DNA of 53,868 nt from a bacterium. Lineage in GTDB: Bacteria; Gemmatimonadota; Glassbacteria; GWA2-58-10. The notes under the pieces were generated by a model that did not search any database, was not told the origin of the DNA, and worked only from the letters and a program-made list of their open reading frames with translations. Below are positions 38,042-45,511 of this stretch, piece after piece. The position numbers and the translations under genes are program-made. Within the stretch, counting starts at the first letter, position 1. Each line of letters starts with the position of its first letter. The stretch covers positions 1 through 53,868 of the forward strand of contig JAJFUG010000005.1 of NCBI GenBank assembly GCA_021372515.1, given 5' to 3'.

Positions 38042-38539
38042 TCAGGGCGCAACGGTGCGCTCGCGGGCCTCCCAGGCGCCGACCGTGAGGTCGCCCGCGA
38101 CCACGCTGCCGCTCATGAAGGAGTTCTCGGAGAGCAATCCCAGGTAGAGCACCGGTTCGCCCTCGTAGACCACCAGAGCGCCGCCGGCCAGGAGATTGAA
38201 ACGCAGGTCCGGCTTCTCGAATACCCCGTTGGCCAGGGCAAACGTGTCCCGGCGCACCGGCCCGGACAGCTCGATCCGCTCGCGCACCAGGTAGCTGCCG
38301 GACAGGGAGATCGGGTTGGGCTGGCTGAACACCAGGTAAATCGTCTCTGTCGAGCCCTCCCCGGCGACCGAGGTGAGCTGGCCTTTCCAGATGCCGCTGA
38401 GGGAGGAGCGGGTCAGGTTGGCCTCGCGCTGGACATCGAGAAGCTCCGAGGGCAGGGTGGAAAGGGTCCCCCCGCCGCAGGCCATGAATGTCAGGGCGGC
38501 CAGGGCCGCCAGCAGGCGGGGCTTTCTCAGAAGCGCCAT
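38042..38539 (-). CDS. Small lipoprotein, unknown function
   Basis: A 165-residue protein with signal peptide and lipobox FMAC (Cys21). The mature part is probably an all-beta lipocalin/META-like barrel (SGIWKGQLTSV, IYLVFSQPNPISLSGSYLV, LYLGLLSENSFMSGSVV). Its start codon lies inside the last codons of the SH3/beta-barrel gene (13-bp overlap), so translation is coupled. The two proteins probably meet at the outer membrane. No named family recognised. Confidence 0.7.
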   Translation of the reverse strand: MALLRKPRLLAALAALTFMACGGGTLSTLPSELLDVQREANLTRSSLSGIWKGQLTSVAGEGSTETIYLVFSQPNPISLSGSYLVRERIELSGPVRRDTFALANGVFEKPDLRFNLLAGGALVVYEGEPVLYLGLLSENSFMSGSVVAGDLTVGAWEARERTVAP

Positions 38540-39936
38540 GTCACCCCCCCGTGGATAGCCATGTTGGCGCTGGTCTTGGACTGGCGCTCCAGCAGCGCGC
38601 CCCCGGTTTCCAGCGCCCCGGTGACCTCGGTGCTGGTCACGATCCAGCTCGCCCCGGCCTCGAACGATATGCGCGAGAACAGGTGCTTGCCGATGGTCCA
38701 GCCGATCATCGGCCCCATCAGGTTGTCGGTGCGGCTCTTCCCAGCGGCCGTAGCCTTGAGTGTCATCCGTCCCAACCCCAGATGCAGATGGTTGTCGAAC
38801 TTTTTCAGGATCGGCACGGCCGCAGCGTTGACTTTCCAGGCCACGCCCAGGCTGAGCAGCGAGGCCTCGACATTCAGCGTATCCAGCCCGGTCAGCGGCC
38901 CGGGTATCTCCTGGTCCGGCCCCAGGGCGGAGACAGTTGGTACGCCGCTGAACCGCCCGAACTCGAACGCCAGCGTGGGAGTCAGGTCCACCTTGACCCC
39001 GATGCCTTTCAGCATGGTCGAGGCCAGGCCGAGCGCGGAGCCGAAACTCTGCTTGCGCAAACCCAGGACCAGCGAGGTGCGGTGTTTCAGGCTATCGTAG
39101 CTCCAGGGCGAGGGCCGGACCTGGATCATCCTGGCGCTGTCCCGCTCGGCCTGACGGCGCAGGGTGAGGGTCCGCAGAAGGTTCAGGTCGAGCCGGGCCA
39201 GGCTGTCGCGGCGCTCCAGGTCGCCAAGCAATCCGCTCAGCTCACGGTCACGCTGCTCCTGGCGGTCGGCGGCATCCCGAAGCTCCTGCACCTGTTGCAG
39301 GCTGTAGCGCGGCTGGATATAGAAGCCCACATCCCCTTTCCAGATCCAGCCGGTCGCACCGCTGGGCAGACTCACCTGGTAGAACTGCTCGGCCTCGGAC
39401 ACGATGTCGAACACCTCGCCGCGGTAGACCCGGGCCAGGAGCTGTCCCTCGGAATTGGGGAAAGCCCGGATGGCGCTCTCGCCGGCGAGCACCTCCACCT
39501 TGCGTCCCTGCCAGCGCTGGCTGATCTCGCTGCCGGTGACCATGTACTCCATATCGTGGGTGCGCTCCACACCATACGAGATCACCCAGCCGTTCCGGCG
39601 GTTGTCGGACGGGCCGAACACTATCTTGTACCAGTTGTCCTGTTCCTCGGAGACTCCCACCACGCTGTTCTGCGGCAGGTACTTGATGATGCTGTCGGTG
39701 AGGGACTGCCCGGCGTAGACCGGGATCAGACGCAGCTTGACCTTGAGGTTGAAGCCGATATCGACGTTGATCTGGCCGGGTTGCGGGCCACCGTGGGCCA
39801 TGGTGTCGGCGGAGGCGGCGGTGGTGTCGGCTGACAGCAGCTCACCCTGGGCCGCGAGACTGCCACAGAGGACAAGGAGCAGGCACAACACCATCCCGGC
39901 CGACTGACACAGAATCCTGGCTATATACTTGGGCAT
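38527..39936 (-). CDS. Outer-membrane beta-barrel protein with two SH3-like domains
   Basis: A 469-residue exported protein. The ATG at 39936 follows GGAAGG; the longer frame to 40059 is not needed. The signal peptide ends near SLAAQ (about 30). Two SH3-like domains follow (about 75-130, IPVYAGQSLTDSIIKYLP, and about 150-210, VEVLAGESAIRAFPNSEGQL...WIWKGDVG), then a coiled-coil segment rich in Arg/Glu/Leu (about 220-275), then a barrel ending GGVTWRF with the C-terminal Phe of BAM substrates. It repeats the order of the 25138-26112 protein with an extra SH3. It overlaps the next lipoprotein gene by 13 bp. Confidence 0.75.
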   Translation of the reverse strand: MPKYIARILCQSAGMVLCLLLVLCGSLAAQGELLSADTTAASADTMAHGGPQPGQINVDIGFNLKVKLRLIPVYAGQSLTDSIIKYLPQNSVVGVSEEQDNWYKIVFGPSDNRRNGWVISYGVERTHDMEYMVTGSEISQRWQGRKVEVLAGESAIRAFPNSEGQLLARVYRGEVFDIVSEAEQFYQVSLPSGATGWIWKGDVGFYIQPRYSLQQVQELRDAADRQEQRDRELSGLLGDLERRDSLARLDLNLLRTLTLRRQAERDSARMIQVRPSPWSYDSLKHRTSLVLGLRKQSFGSALGLASTMLKGIGVKVDLTPTLAFEFGRFSGVPTVSALGPDQEIPGPLTGLDTLNVEASLLSLGVAWKVNAAAVPILKKFDNHLHLGLGRMTLKATAAGKSRTDNLMGPMIGWTIGKHLFSRISFEAGASWIVTSTEVTGALETGGALLERQSKTSANMAIHGGVTWRF

Positions 39937-40055
39937 CTGGGCCTTCCCGATTGTCCCCGCGAGCGTTCCCGGACCCGGCCGGCCGTGCCCTGACTGAGCA
40001 CCGGCCCGGACGCAATCCGGCCCTGGTTTCCACTTACTATATCGGCAGCGGGCGG

Positions 40056-40955
40056 TCATACTTTCGTTTTGCGGAACGCCGCGCCGAGGGCCCGCGACAG
40101 CGCAACGGGGAGTCCGAGCATAAACCTAAGCCCCAAGGCCAGATACAGGACCACGCGGGCCGGGGCCTCCCGCAGGCCGCCGTGGTGCTTGCGTATATAC
40201 TGGCAGGCGGTGAAATTGAGGTCCCAGAGACGGCCCAGTGGGCGCTGACTGCTGCTCACGGCCCGCAGGTGCTGCACCCTCACCGCCGGGTGGTAGTACA
40301 GCTTCCAGCCCCCCTCGCGCGCCCGCCGGCACCAGTCTAAATCTTCGGCGTACATAAAAAACCGCTCGTCCAGGCCCCCCACAGTCTCCAGGGCCGCGCG
40401 CCGGATGAGCATGAAACTGCCGCTCAGGCTGTCCACCTCGATTGTCCGTTCGGCCGGGACTTGGCCGTAGATGTGTCCGGCGAAAAGACGGCTGGAGGGG
40501 AAAAGCATGTCCAAGGCCAGGCTGCGGCAGAGCATGCCCCAGGCCGAGGGCTCGCGGCGGCGGCAGCCGCGCTGGAGACGGTTGTCACTCCCCAGGATCA
40601 TCGGTCCCACCGCGGCGGCCTCCGGGTGCTCCGCCAGAAATGCGAGCAGCGGCCCCAGCGTGTCCGCACTGAACCGGGCGTCCGGGTTGAGCAGCAGCAC
40701 GAACGGGCTGGAGCGGTCGGTCTGCGCCAGACCCTGGTTCACCGCAGCAGCGAACCCGCGGTTGTCCGGGTTGCGGATCACCCGCAATCCCGGCAGGATC
40801 GGCTGTGCCGTCTCCACCGAGCTGTCGATGCTGGCGTTGTCCACCAGGACCACATCCAGGTCCAGGCCCGGATGGCAGCCGGACAGGCTCTCCAGGCAAT
40901 TCCGAAGCGCCTGACCTGCGTTCCAGTTGACAATCACCACCGGGATTCTGTCCAC
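40056..40955 (-). CDS. Family 2 glycosyltransferase (rhamnosyltransferase-like)
   Basis: A 299-residue GT-A fold enzyme that transfers a sugar from a nucleotide donor, probably in cell-surface glycan assembly. VIVNWNAG at the N-terminus, VDNAS (38-42), NRGFAAAVNQG (65-75), NPD (90-92, metal-binding position) and MYAEDLDWCRRARE (201-214) fit the WbbL-type rhamnosyltransferase group. A hydrophobic, basic C-terminal segment may bind the membrane. The start is GTG at 40955 with GGGAAAGG upstream. It is an orphan here: no other glycan genes are adjacent. Confidence 0.88.
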   Translation of the reverse strand: MDRIPVVIVNWNAGQALRNCLESLSGCHPGLDLDVVLVDNASIDSSVETAQPILPGLRVIRNPDNRGFAAAVNQGLAQTDRSSPFVLLLNPDARFSADTLGPLLAFLAEHPEAAAVGPMILGSDNRLQRGCRRREPSAWGMLCRSLALDMLFPSSRLFAGHIYGQVPAERTIEVDSLSGSFMLIRRAALETVGGLDERFFMYAEDLDWCRRAREGGWKLYYHPAVRVQHLRAVSSSQRPLGRLWDLNFTACQYIRKHHGGLREAPARVVLYLALGLRFMLGLPVALSRALGAAFRKTKV

Positions 40956-40994
40956 GCCGCGCCTTTCCCAGGCAGAGAAGCGTTGCCGGCCGGC

Positions 40995-41936
40995 TCAGGG
41001 CCGGACAAACTCGTGCTCCGGGTCCTTGACGCTCAGCACCGGGCAGGGGGCCTTGCGCACCACGCGCTCGGTGGTCGAGCCGATAATCATGTATTCCAGC
41101 CCGGTCAGGCCGTGCGTGGCGATCAGGATCAGGTCGATCTCGTGGCTCTTGGCGTAGTTTATTATCTCGACAAATGGCTTGCCGCTGGCCACATCGCAGG
41201 TGAAATCGATCTGTCCGCGCAGGTCGTTGTAGACAAACTCGTCCAGGGCGTCCAGGGCCCGGTCGCGCAGGCCCTTGTCCAGGTCGAACGGGGTTTCCTT
41301 GTCCACGAGGTAGAACGCGGGGTGGATCCGCTGCTCGAACACGTGCAGCACGTGCAGCCTGGCGTGATACTTTTCGGCCAGGGAGACCGCGTAGGGCAGG
41401 GCCTTTTTCGAGTACTCCGAAAAATCGGTCGGCAGCAGGATGTTCTTGATCTGGCTCAGTTCCCGCGTGTGGGGGGCGTGGTGGCGCACACTCAGCACCG
41501 GGCAGTCGGCCAGGCGCACCACCTGCTCGGTGGTGCTGCCGAACAGGAAATGTGTCACCCCGGTGCGGCCGTAAGTGCCCATCACGATCAGATCGGCCTT
41601 CTCCTCCTCGGCCACCCGGATGATCTCCTGGTAGGGCGAGAACCCGCGGGTGACAACCTTGCGTATCTTGAGGTTGCGGTCGGCGTGGTTTGCGATCAAC
41701 CGGTCGATGTGCTCGTGGGCCTTGCGCTGAAGCTCGTCCTCGTATTTCTGGGCGTAGTCCTCCATCTTGCCGAACTGCTCATCCGGCGAGACCCCGCCCT
41801 CCTGGTACAGGCTCAGCACGTGCATCATCAGCACCTCCGAGCCGAACTCCTCACCCAGCATCACGGCATAGCGCAGGGCATCCTCGGCCGATTCGCCGAA
41901 ATCGGTGGGATACAGGATTTTGTCGAGCTTAATCAT
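40995..41936 (-). CDS. Tandem universal stress protein (two UspA domains)
   Basis: A 313-residue cytoplasmic protein with two UspA domains (about 1-150 and 165-313). Each ends with a nucleotide-binding Gx2Gx9GS/T loop (GTYGRTGVTHFLFGST and THGLTGLEYMIIGST). Such proteins bind ATP or AMP and support survival under stress. The ATG at 41936 follows AGGAG; a longer frame to 41963 is unlikely. It has a 39-bp gap to the glycosyltransferase downstream on the same strand. Confidence 0.9.
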   Translation of the reverse strand: MIKLDKILYPTDFGESAEDALRYAVMLGEEFGSEVLMMHVLSLYQEGGVSPDEQFGKMEDYAQKYEDELQRKAHEHIDRLIANHADRNLKIRKVVTRGFSPYQEIIRVAEEEKADLIVMGTYGRTGVTHFLFGSTTEQVVRLADCPVLSVRHHAPHTRELSQIKNILLPTDFSEYSKKALPYAVSLAEKYHARLHVLHVFEQRIHPAFYLVDKETPFDLDKGLRDRALDALDEFVYNDLRGQIDFTCDVASGKPFVEIINYAKSHEIDLILIATHGLTGLEYMIIGSTTERVVRKAPCPVLSVKDPEHEFVRP

Positions 41937-42139
41937 CTTGGACGCTCCTGTAACGGTGGACAACCGGGCAAAGATAACAACTGATTTCGATATCTTACGA
42001 CCACTTTTACACCGCTATATATGCGGGCCTCTTACCGGGTGTAGATGCCTGATAAAGTGCCCTTTCCCCCTGCGGCCGCCAGGCCCCTGTGGGGGCCGCG
42101 TAGAGTAATTGTCCGCTTGGCCGAAGCCCTTTTGTTCAT

Positions 42140-42191
42140 GTAGGGTCGCACCCGCGTGTGCGACCGGGCGGACACATGGGTCCGCCCCTAC
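42140..42191. repeat. Dispersed palindromic repeat with twin hairpins
   Basis: Between inverted GTAG and CTAC ends lie two perfect 8-bp-stem hairpins: GGTCGCAC/GTGCGACC (42144-42165) and GGGCGGAC/GTCCGCCC (42166-42187). Translated across, the repeat gives the peptide pattern GRTHGSAPTG that contaminates many databases as a false protein. It sits in the 316-bp gap 41937-42252, downstream of hypE. No coding function is expected, and the rest of the gap shows only a GCGGCC/GGCCGC inverted pair near 42075-42103. Confidence 0.82.
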
Positions 42192-42252
42192 GGGGTTTTC
42201 CACTCACCGCGGTTTGAATGCAGCACTGTATAACACACGAAACGGATCACTG

Positions 42253-43293
42253 TCAGCAGATGCGCGGCAGAAGCTCATCCCCCAGCGGGACCACCATCCT
42301 GCGGCCTCCCACCAGGGTGCGCACCGTGACCGCCCGCGGGCGCGACTCGCTCAGGACGCCGATCAGGGCCGCCCGGGCCGCCCCTGCCCCGCGCAGGGCC
42401 TCCAGGGCCCGCTCCGCCTGCTCCGCGGCCACTATCGCGGTCAGCACGCCCTCGTTGGCCAGGAACAGCGGGTCGAAACCCAGTATCTCGCAGGCGCCGC
42501 GCACTGCCTCCAGCACCGGGATATCGGCCTCGGTCAGCTCCACGGCCAGGCCCGAGCGGGAGGATATCTCGTTCAGCACACCGGCCAGACCGCCGCGGGT
42601 GGGGTCGCGCATCATCCTCAATCCCGGGCAGGCGGCCACCAGCGCCCCGGCCTTGGAAGCAAGGGGCGCGACATCGCTTTCCAGGGCGGTCTCCAGGCGA
42701 AAACTTTTACGCGCGGCCAGGATCGCGACACCGTGGCTGCCCACCGGGCCGCTCACCAGCACCCGGTCGCCGGGGCGGCACTTTTCTGGTCCCAATTCCA
42801 GGCCCGCCGGCAGCACGCCGATCCCGGCCGTGTTGATGAAAATCCGGTCCGCCGCGCCGCGGGCCACCACTTTCGTGTCCCCGGTGACAAGCATCACCCC
42901 GGCCTCGGCCGCGGCCCGGGCCATGGAGTCGAGTATGCGCTCCAGGTCGGCCAGGGGCAGGCCCTCTTCCAATATGAGCCCGGCCGAGACCCAGCGCGGC
43001 TCGGCCCCGGCCATCGAAAGGTCGTTCACCGTGCCGCAGATGGACAGATAGCCGATATCCCCGCCCGGAAAGAACACCGGGTCGATCACGTAGCTATCGG
43101 TGGTGAAAGCGATCCGCTCGCCGCTGCCCAGGCCCAGCACTGCGCTGTCGCCCAATTGGGCCAGAAGCGGGTTGCCCAGCCGCGGCAGGATAGTCTCGCG
43201 GATCAGCCGTCCGGTCACCTCGCCGCCGCTGCCGTGCGCCAGACGGATGAGTTTTTCCTCTGTGTTCACAAGCCTGTCACCCGCCCCGCTCAT
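42253..43293 (-). CDS. hypE: Hydrogenase maturation protein HypE
   Basis: HypE dehydrates the carbamoyl group passed from HypF to a thiocyanate on its C-terminal Cys, giving the cyanide ligands of [NiFe]-hydrogenases. The 346-residue protein has LAHGSGGEVTGRLI near the N-terminus, ATP-binding/PurM-like motifs (VSGPVGSHGVAILAAR) and MRDPTRGGLAGVLNEI. It ends in PRIC with the required terminal Cys. The start overlaps the preceding stop in ATGA; GGGAAGG supports it. No hypABCDF or hydrogenase genes are nearby, which is unusual. Confidence 0.92.
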   Translation of the reverse strand: MSGAGDRLVNTEEKLIRLAHGSGGEVTGRLIRETILPRLGNPLLAQLGDSAVLGLGSGERIAFTTDSYVIDPVFFPGGDIGYLSICGTVNDLSMAGAEPRWVSAGLILEEGLPLADLERILDSMARAAAEAGVMLVTGDTKVVARGAADRIFINTAGIGVLPAGLELGPEKCRPGDRVLVSGPVGSHGVAILAARKSFRLETALESDVAPLASKAGALVAACPGLRMMRDPTRGGLAGVLNEISSRSGLAVELTEADIPVLEAVRGACEILGFDPLFLANEGVLTAIVAAEQAERALEALRGAGAARAALIGVLSESRPRAVTVRTLVGGRRMVVPLGDELLPRIC

Positions 43294-45404
43294 CGGCGCA
43301 CCTTCCCGGCGGGCGGAGTCCAGGCCCCGTGCGCGCTCACCCAGTCCCACATCTGGCCTGCCTGTTCCACCGCGGACGGGATATCCTCCTCGAACATCAG
43401 GCGGCGGGCCACCAGGGCCTCGGCCGCCTTGCGCACCGCCTCCAGGTACACCCCCCGTCCCCGGTAGCGCTCCTCCAGGCTCTTGCGCCCGTCCCCCAAA
43501 CGCTTCCTCTCCTCGCGGGTCGCCGGGAACGGCAGCCAGGCCCCGCTCAGACGGACCGCGCGGGTGTTGTCCACCCGGTCGAACCAGGCGGGGTAGTTCC
43601 AGCCGGTATAGCTGGCCAGGGGCTCCGCAGCCAGCGGGGTGGCGATCCCGGACTTCTCGTTGCCGTCCTCCCCCACTGCGGGCACCAGCACCGGGTAGAG
43701 CTCGCCCGGCACGGGCAGAGCATTATCCAGGATGCCTTGCGCAAAACGCGGCCCCCAGTCGAAACGCGGGTGCAGCTCCACCAGGGCCGGGGCGGCAACG
43801 CCTTTCATTGACGGGAACCCGAACTCCTCCAGAGCCACCAGTTCGCCCGCCTCCAGGCGCGGGTAACTGCTCTCGGGCGGCAGCTCTCCGTCGGTGACCC
43901 AGCGGGCCAGGTCCTCCAGCAGCGGGGCCTCGACCAGATCGGGGTTGTTGGGGTTGGGCGGAAGGTAGAAGCCCGCGGACTCGGCCGGGTGGCCCTCCAC
44001 CAGCGGGGCGTTGCCGTGGGAGGTGCCACGGATGAGGTAGATACGCACGTTGTCCGGAACTGGCAGGTCTTTCGCGCCCCGGGTGTCCACATGGGTCAGG
44101 GCCGCGCCGCTCGACCAGTACTCGGCCGAATGGTGGACGTAGAAAGTCCTGGGGCGGTATTTATCCGGCACATCGCACTGGAGGCAGCCGGAGGCCCCGC
44201 TCAGGGCGTCCTCGCTGCGGCTGTCGGCAAACGGGAACTCGAACTGCGGGTAGAAACCCCAGGCCCGCGAGGGCTGGGCGAAGCGGTAGTTGAAGAACCC
44301 GCGGCGGCAGCCCGGTACGTTGGAGAACACACCATCGAACACCACCGAGTCGTTGAGCGCGGCGTTGAAGCCCTGGTACACGAAGTCCCGCAGGAACCGT
44401 CCGCACTGGCTGGAGCCATAGGCGAGCGTATGAGTCACAGCACTGGCCTTGGCCGCGGTAAGCAGCGGGTTGAGCGTGTCCGCGCTACGCAGGAACCCGA
44501 CCAGATCGCGCACCGCGGTGAACCCGAGGCCCATGAGCGGGCTGCGGCTGGGACGGTAGCGCACGGTGTAGAGCTTGCCCGGCTGGAACCCTGGGGAATA
44601 GACCACGCTGGTGCTGTCAGTCAGGGTGTCAGCGTTGACAATCCGCGCGAAACGCCAGTCGCCGCGCGGGACAACAGTGCCCGGGTCGGCGTGGCTTTCG
44701 TGCACGCGCATCTCGGCGGAGGCGGCGGAGTCGGCCAGCACAGGGAGGACCTCGTGGTTGGGGTCGGCCAGGGAGGACTGGTACAGGCCCGGTCCGCCCT
44801 CGATCTCGGCCAGGGCCTGGCCCGGCATGGCGATCCCCTCATGCTTGGCGTCGGGGGCGTAGAGCTTGAGCCGCTCCGGGGTGTCGACAAGGTCGGCCTG
44901 CCAGCCCGAGAAAGCCAGGCAGAACCCCTGCTTCATCAGCCTTGCCAGGGGCTCGGCGCTGCCGGTGGGGCCGGAGGCCAGGGCGGCCCAGGGCGCGGGG
45001 TCGGCCAGACGGGTGTCGAAATTGCCGCGGTTGACCACGGTATAGAGCAGGGCCCCGTTGGCCCGGGCCAGGTCCACCGGCTTGACAATCACGAACTCGG
45101 CCTCGTAGCGCACTCTTCCATCCAGCCCGGCGGCGTACACCAGGTCGGTCACGCGGGTGTTGTGGCTGTCCACCGGGTCCAGCACGTAGCTCACCCGTCC
45201 GAACAGCGCCTCATACTGTCCCGCGCCGCCGAACGCGATCCCCTCGCCCAGCAGCACCCGGCGCTCGACAGTGAACCCGCTCACCCCGGCATAGCCCTGG
45301 GCGCCGGGCTTGCCCTTGCCGCAGCCGGAAACGAGCAGGGCCAGAAGCGCCAGGACCGGTAATAGACTTAGAATCGGGTGCAGCTTGCGGCTTGGTCCGG
45401 TCAT
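43290..45404 (-). CDS. Abhydrolase_10-family lipoprotein (alpha/beta hydrolase domain)
   Basis: A 704-residue predicted lipoprotein (lipobox LVSGC, Cys28) of the Pfam alpha/beta hydrolase domain family 10. The nucleophile elbow is probably AYGSSQCGR at about residues 328-336; the NxPxCRRGFFNYRF and WFDRVDNTRAVRLSG segments are also family-like. The substrate is unknown; relatives are annotated as esterases. The stop overlaps the hypE start (ATGA), so a lipoprotein hydrolase is coupled to a cytoplasmic maturase. GGAGAG sets the start. Confidence 0.82.
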   Translation of the reverse strand: MTGPSRKLHPILSLLPVLALLALLVSGCGKGKPGAQGYAGVSGFTVERRVLLGEGIAFGGAGQYEALFGRVSYVLDPVDSHNTRVTDLVYAAGLDGRVRYEAEFVIVKPVDLARANGALLYTVVNRGNFDTRLADPAPWAALASGPTGSAEPLARLMKQGFCLAFSGWQADLVDTPERLKLYAPDAKHEGIAMPGQALAEIEGGPGLYQSSLADPNHEVLPVLADSAASAEMRVHESHADPGTVVPRGDWRFARIVNADTLTDSTSVVYSPGFQPGKLYTVRYRPSRSPLMGLGFTAVRDLVGFLRSADTLNPLLTAAKASAVTHTLAYGSSQCGRFLRDFVYQGFNAALNDSVVFDGVFSNVPGCRRGFFNYRFAQPSRAWGFYPQFEFPFADSRSEDALSGASGCLQCDVPDKYRPRTFYVHHSAEYWSSGAALTHVDTRGAKDLPVPDNVRIYLIRGTSHGNAPLVEGHPAESAGFYLPPNPNNPDLVEAPLLEDLARWVTDGELPPESSYPRLEAGELVALEEFGFPSMKGVAAPALVELHPRFDWGPRFAQGILDNALPVPGELYPVLVPAVGEDGNEKSGIATPLAAEPLASYTGWNYPAWFDRVDNTRAVRLSGAWLPFPATREERKRLGDGRKSLEERYRGRGVYLEAVRKAAEALVARRLMFEEDIPSAVEQAGQMWDWVSAHGAWTPPAGKVRR

Positions 45405-45511
45405 CGGTCAAGCTCTCCGTTGACAGAGGTGGTGTACCAGGGAAACCCGCGGGCGCACGCTGACTAATAATACGCTCACCGGGTGGCGGCAGGCAAGACA
45501 GACGGTCCGGT

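Noticed and set aside
42015-42203. Short frame with the VGADPCVRP / GRTHGSAPT pattern
   Set aside because: This is the known false translation of a palindromic repeat, not a gene.
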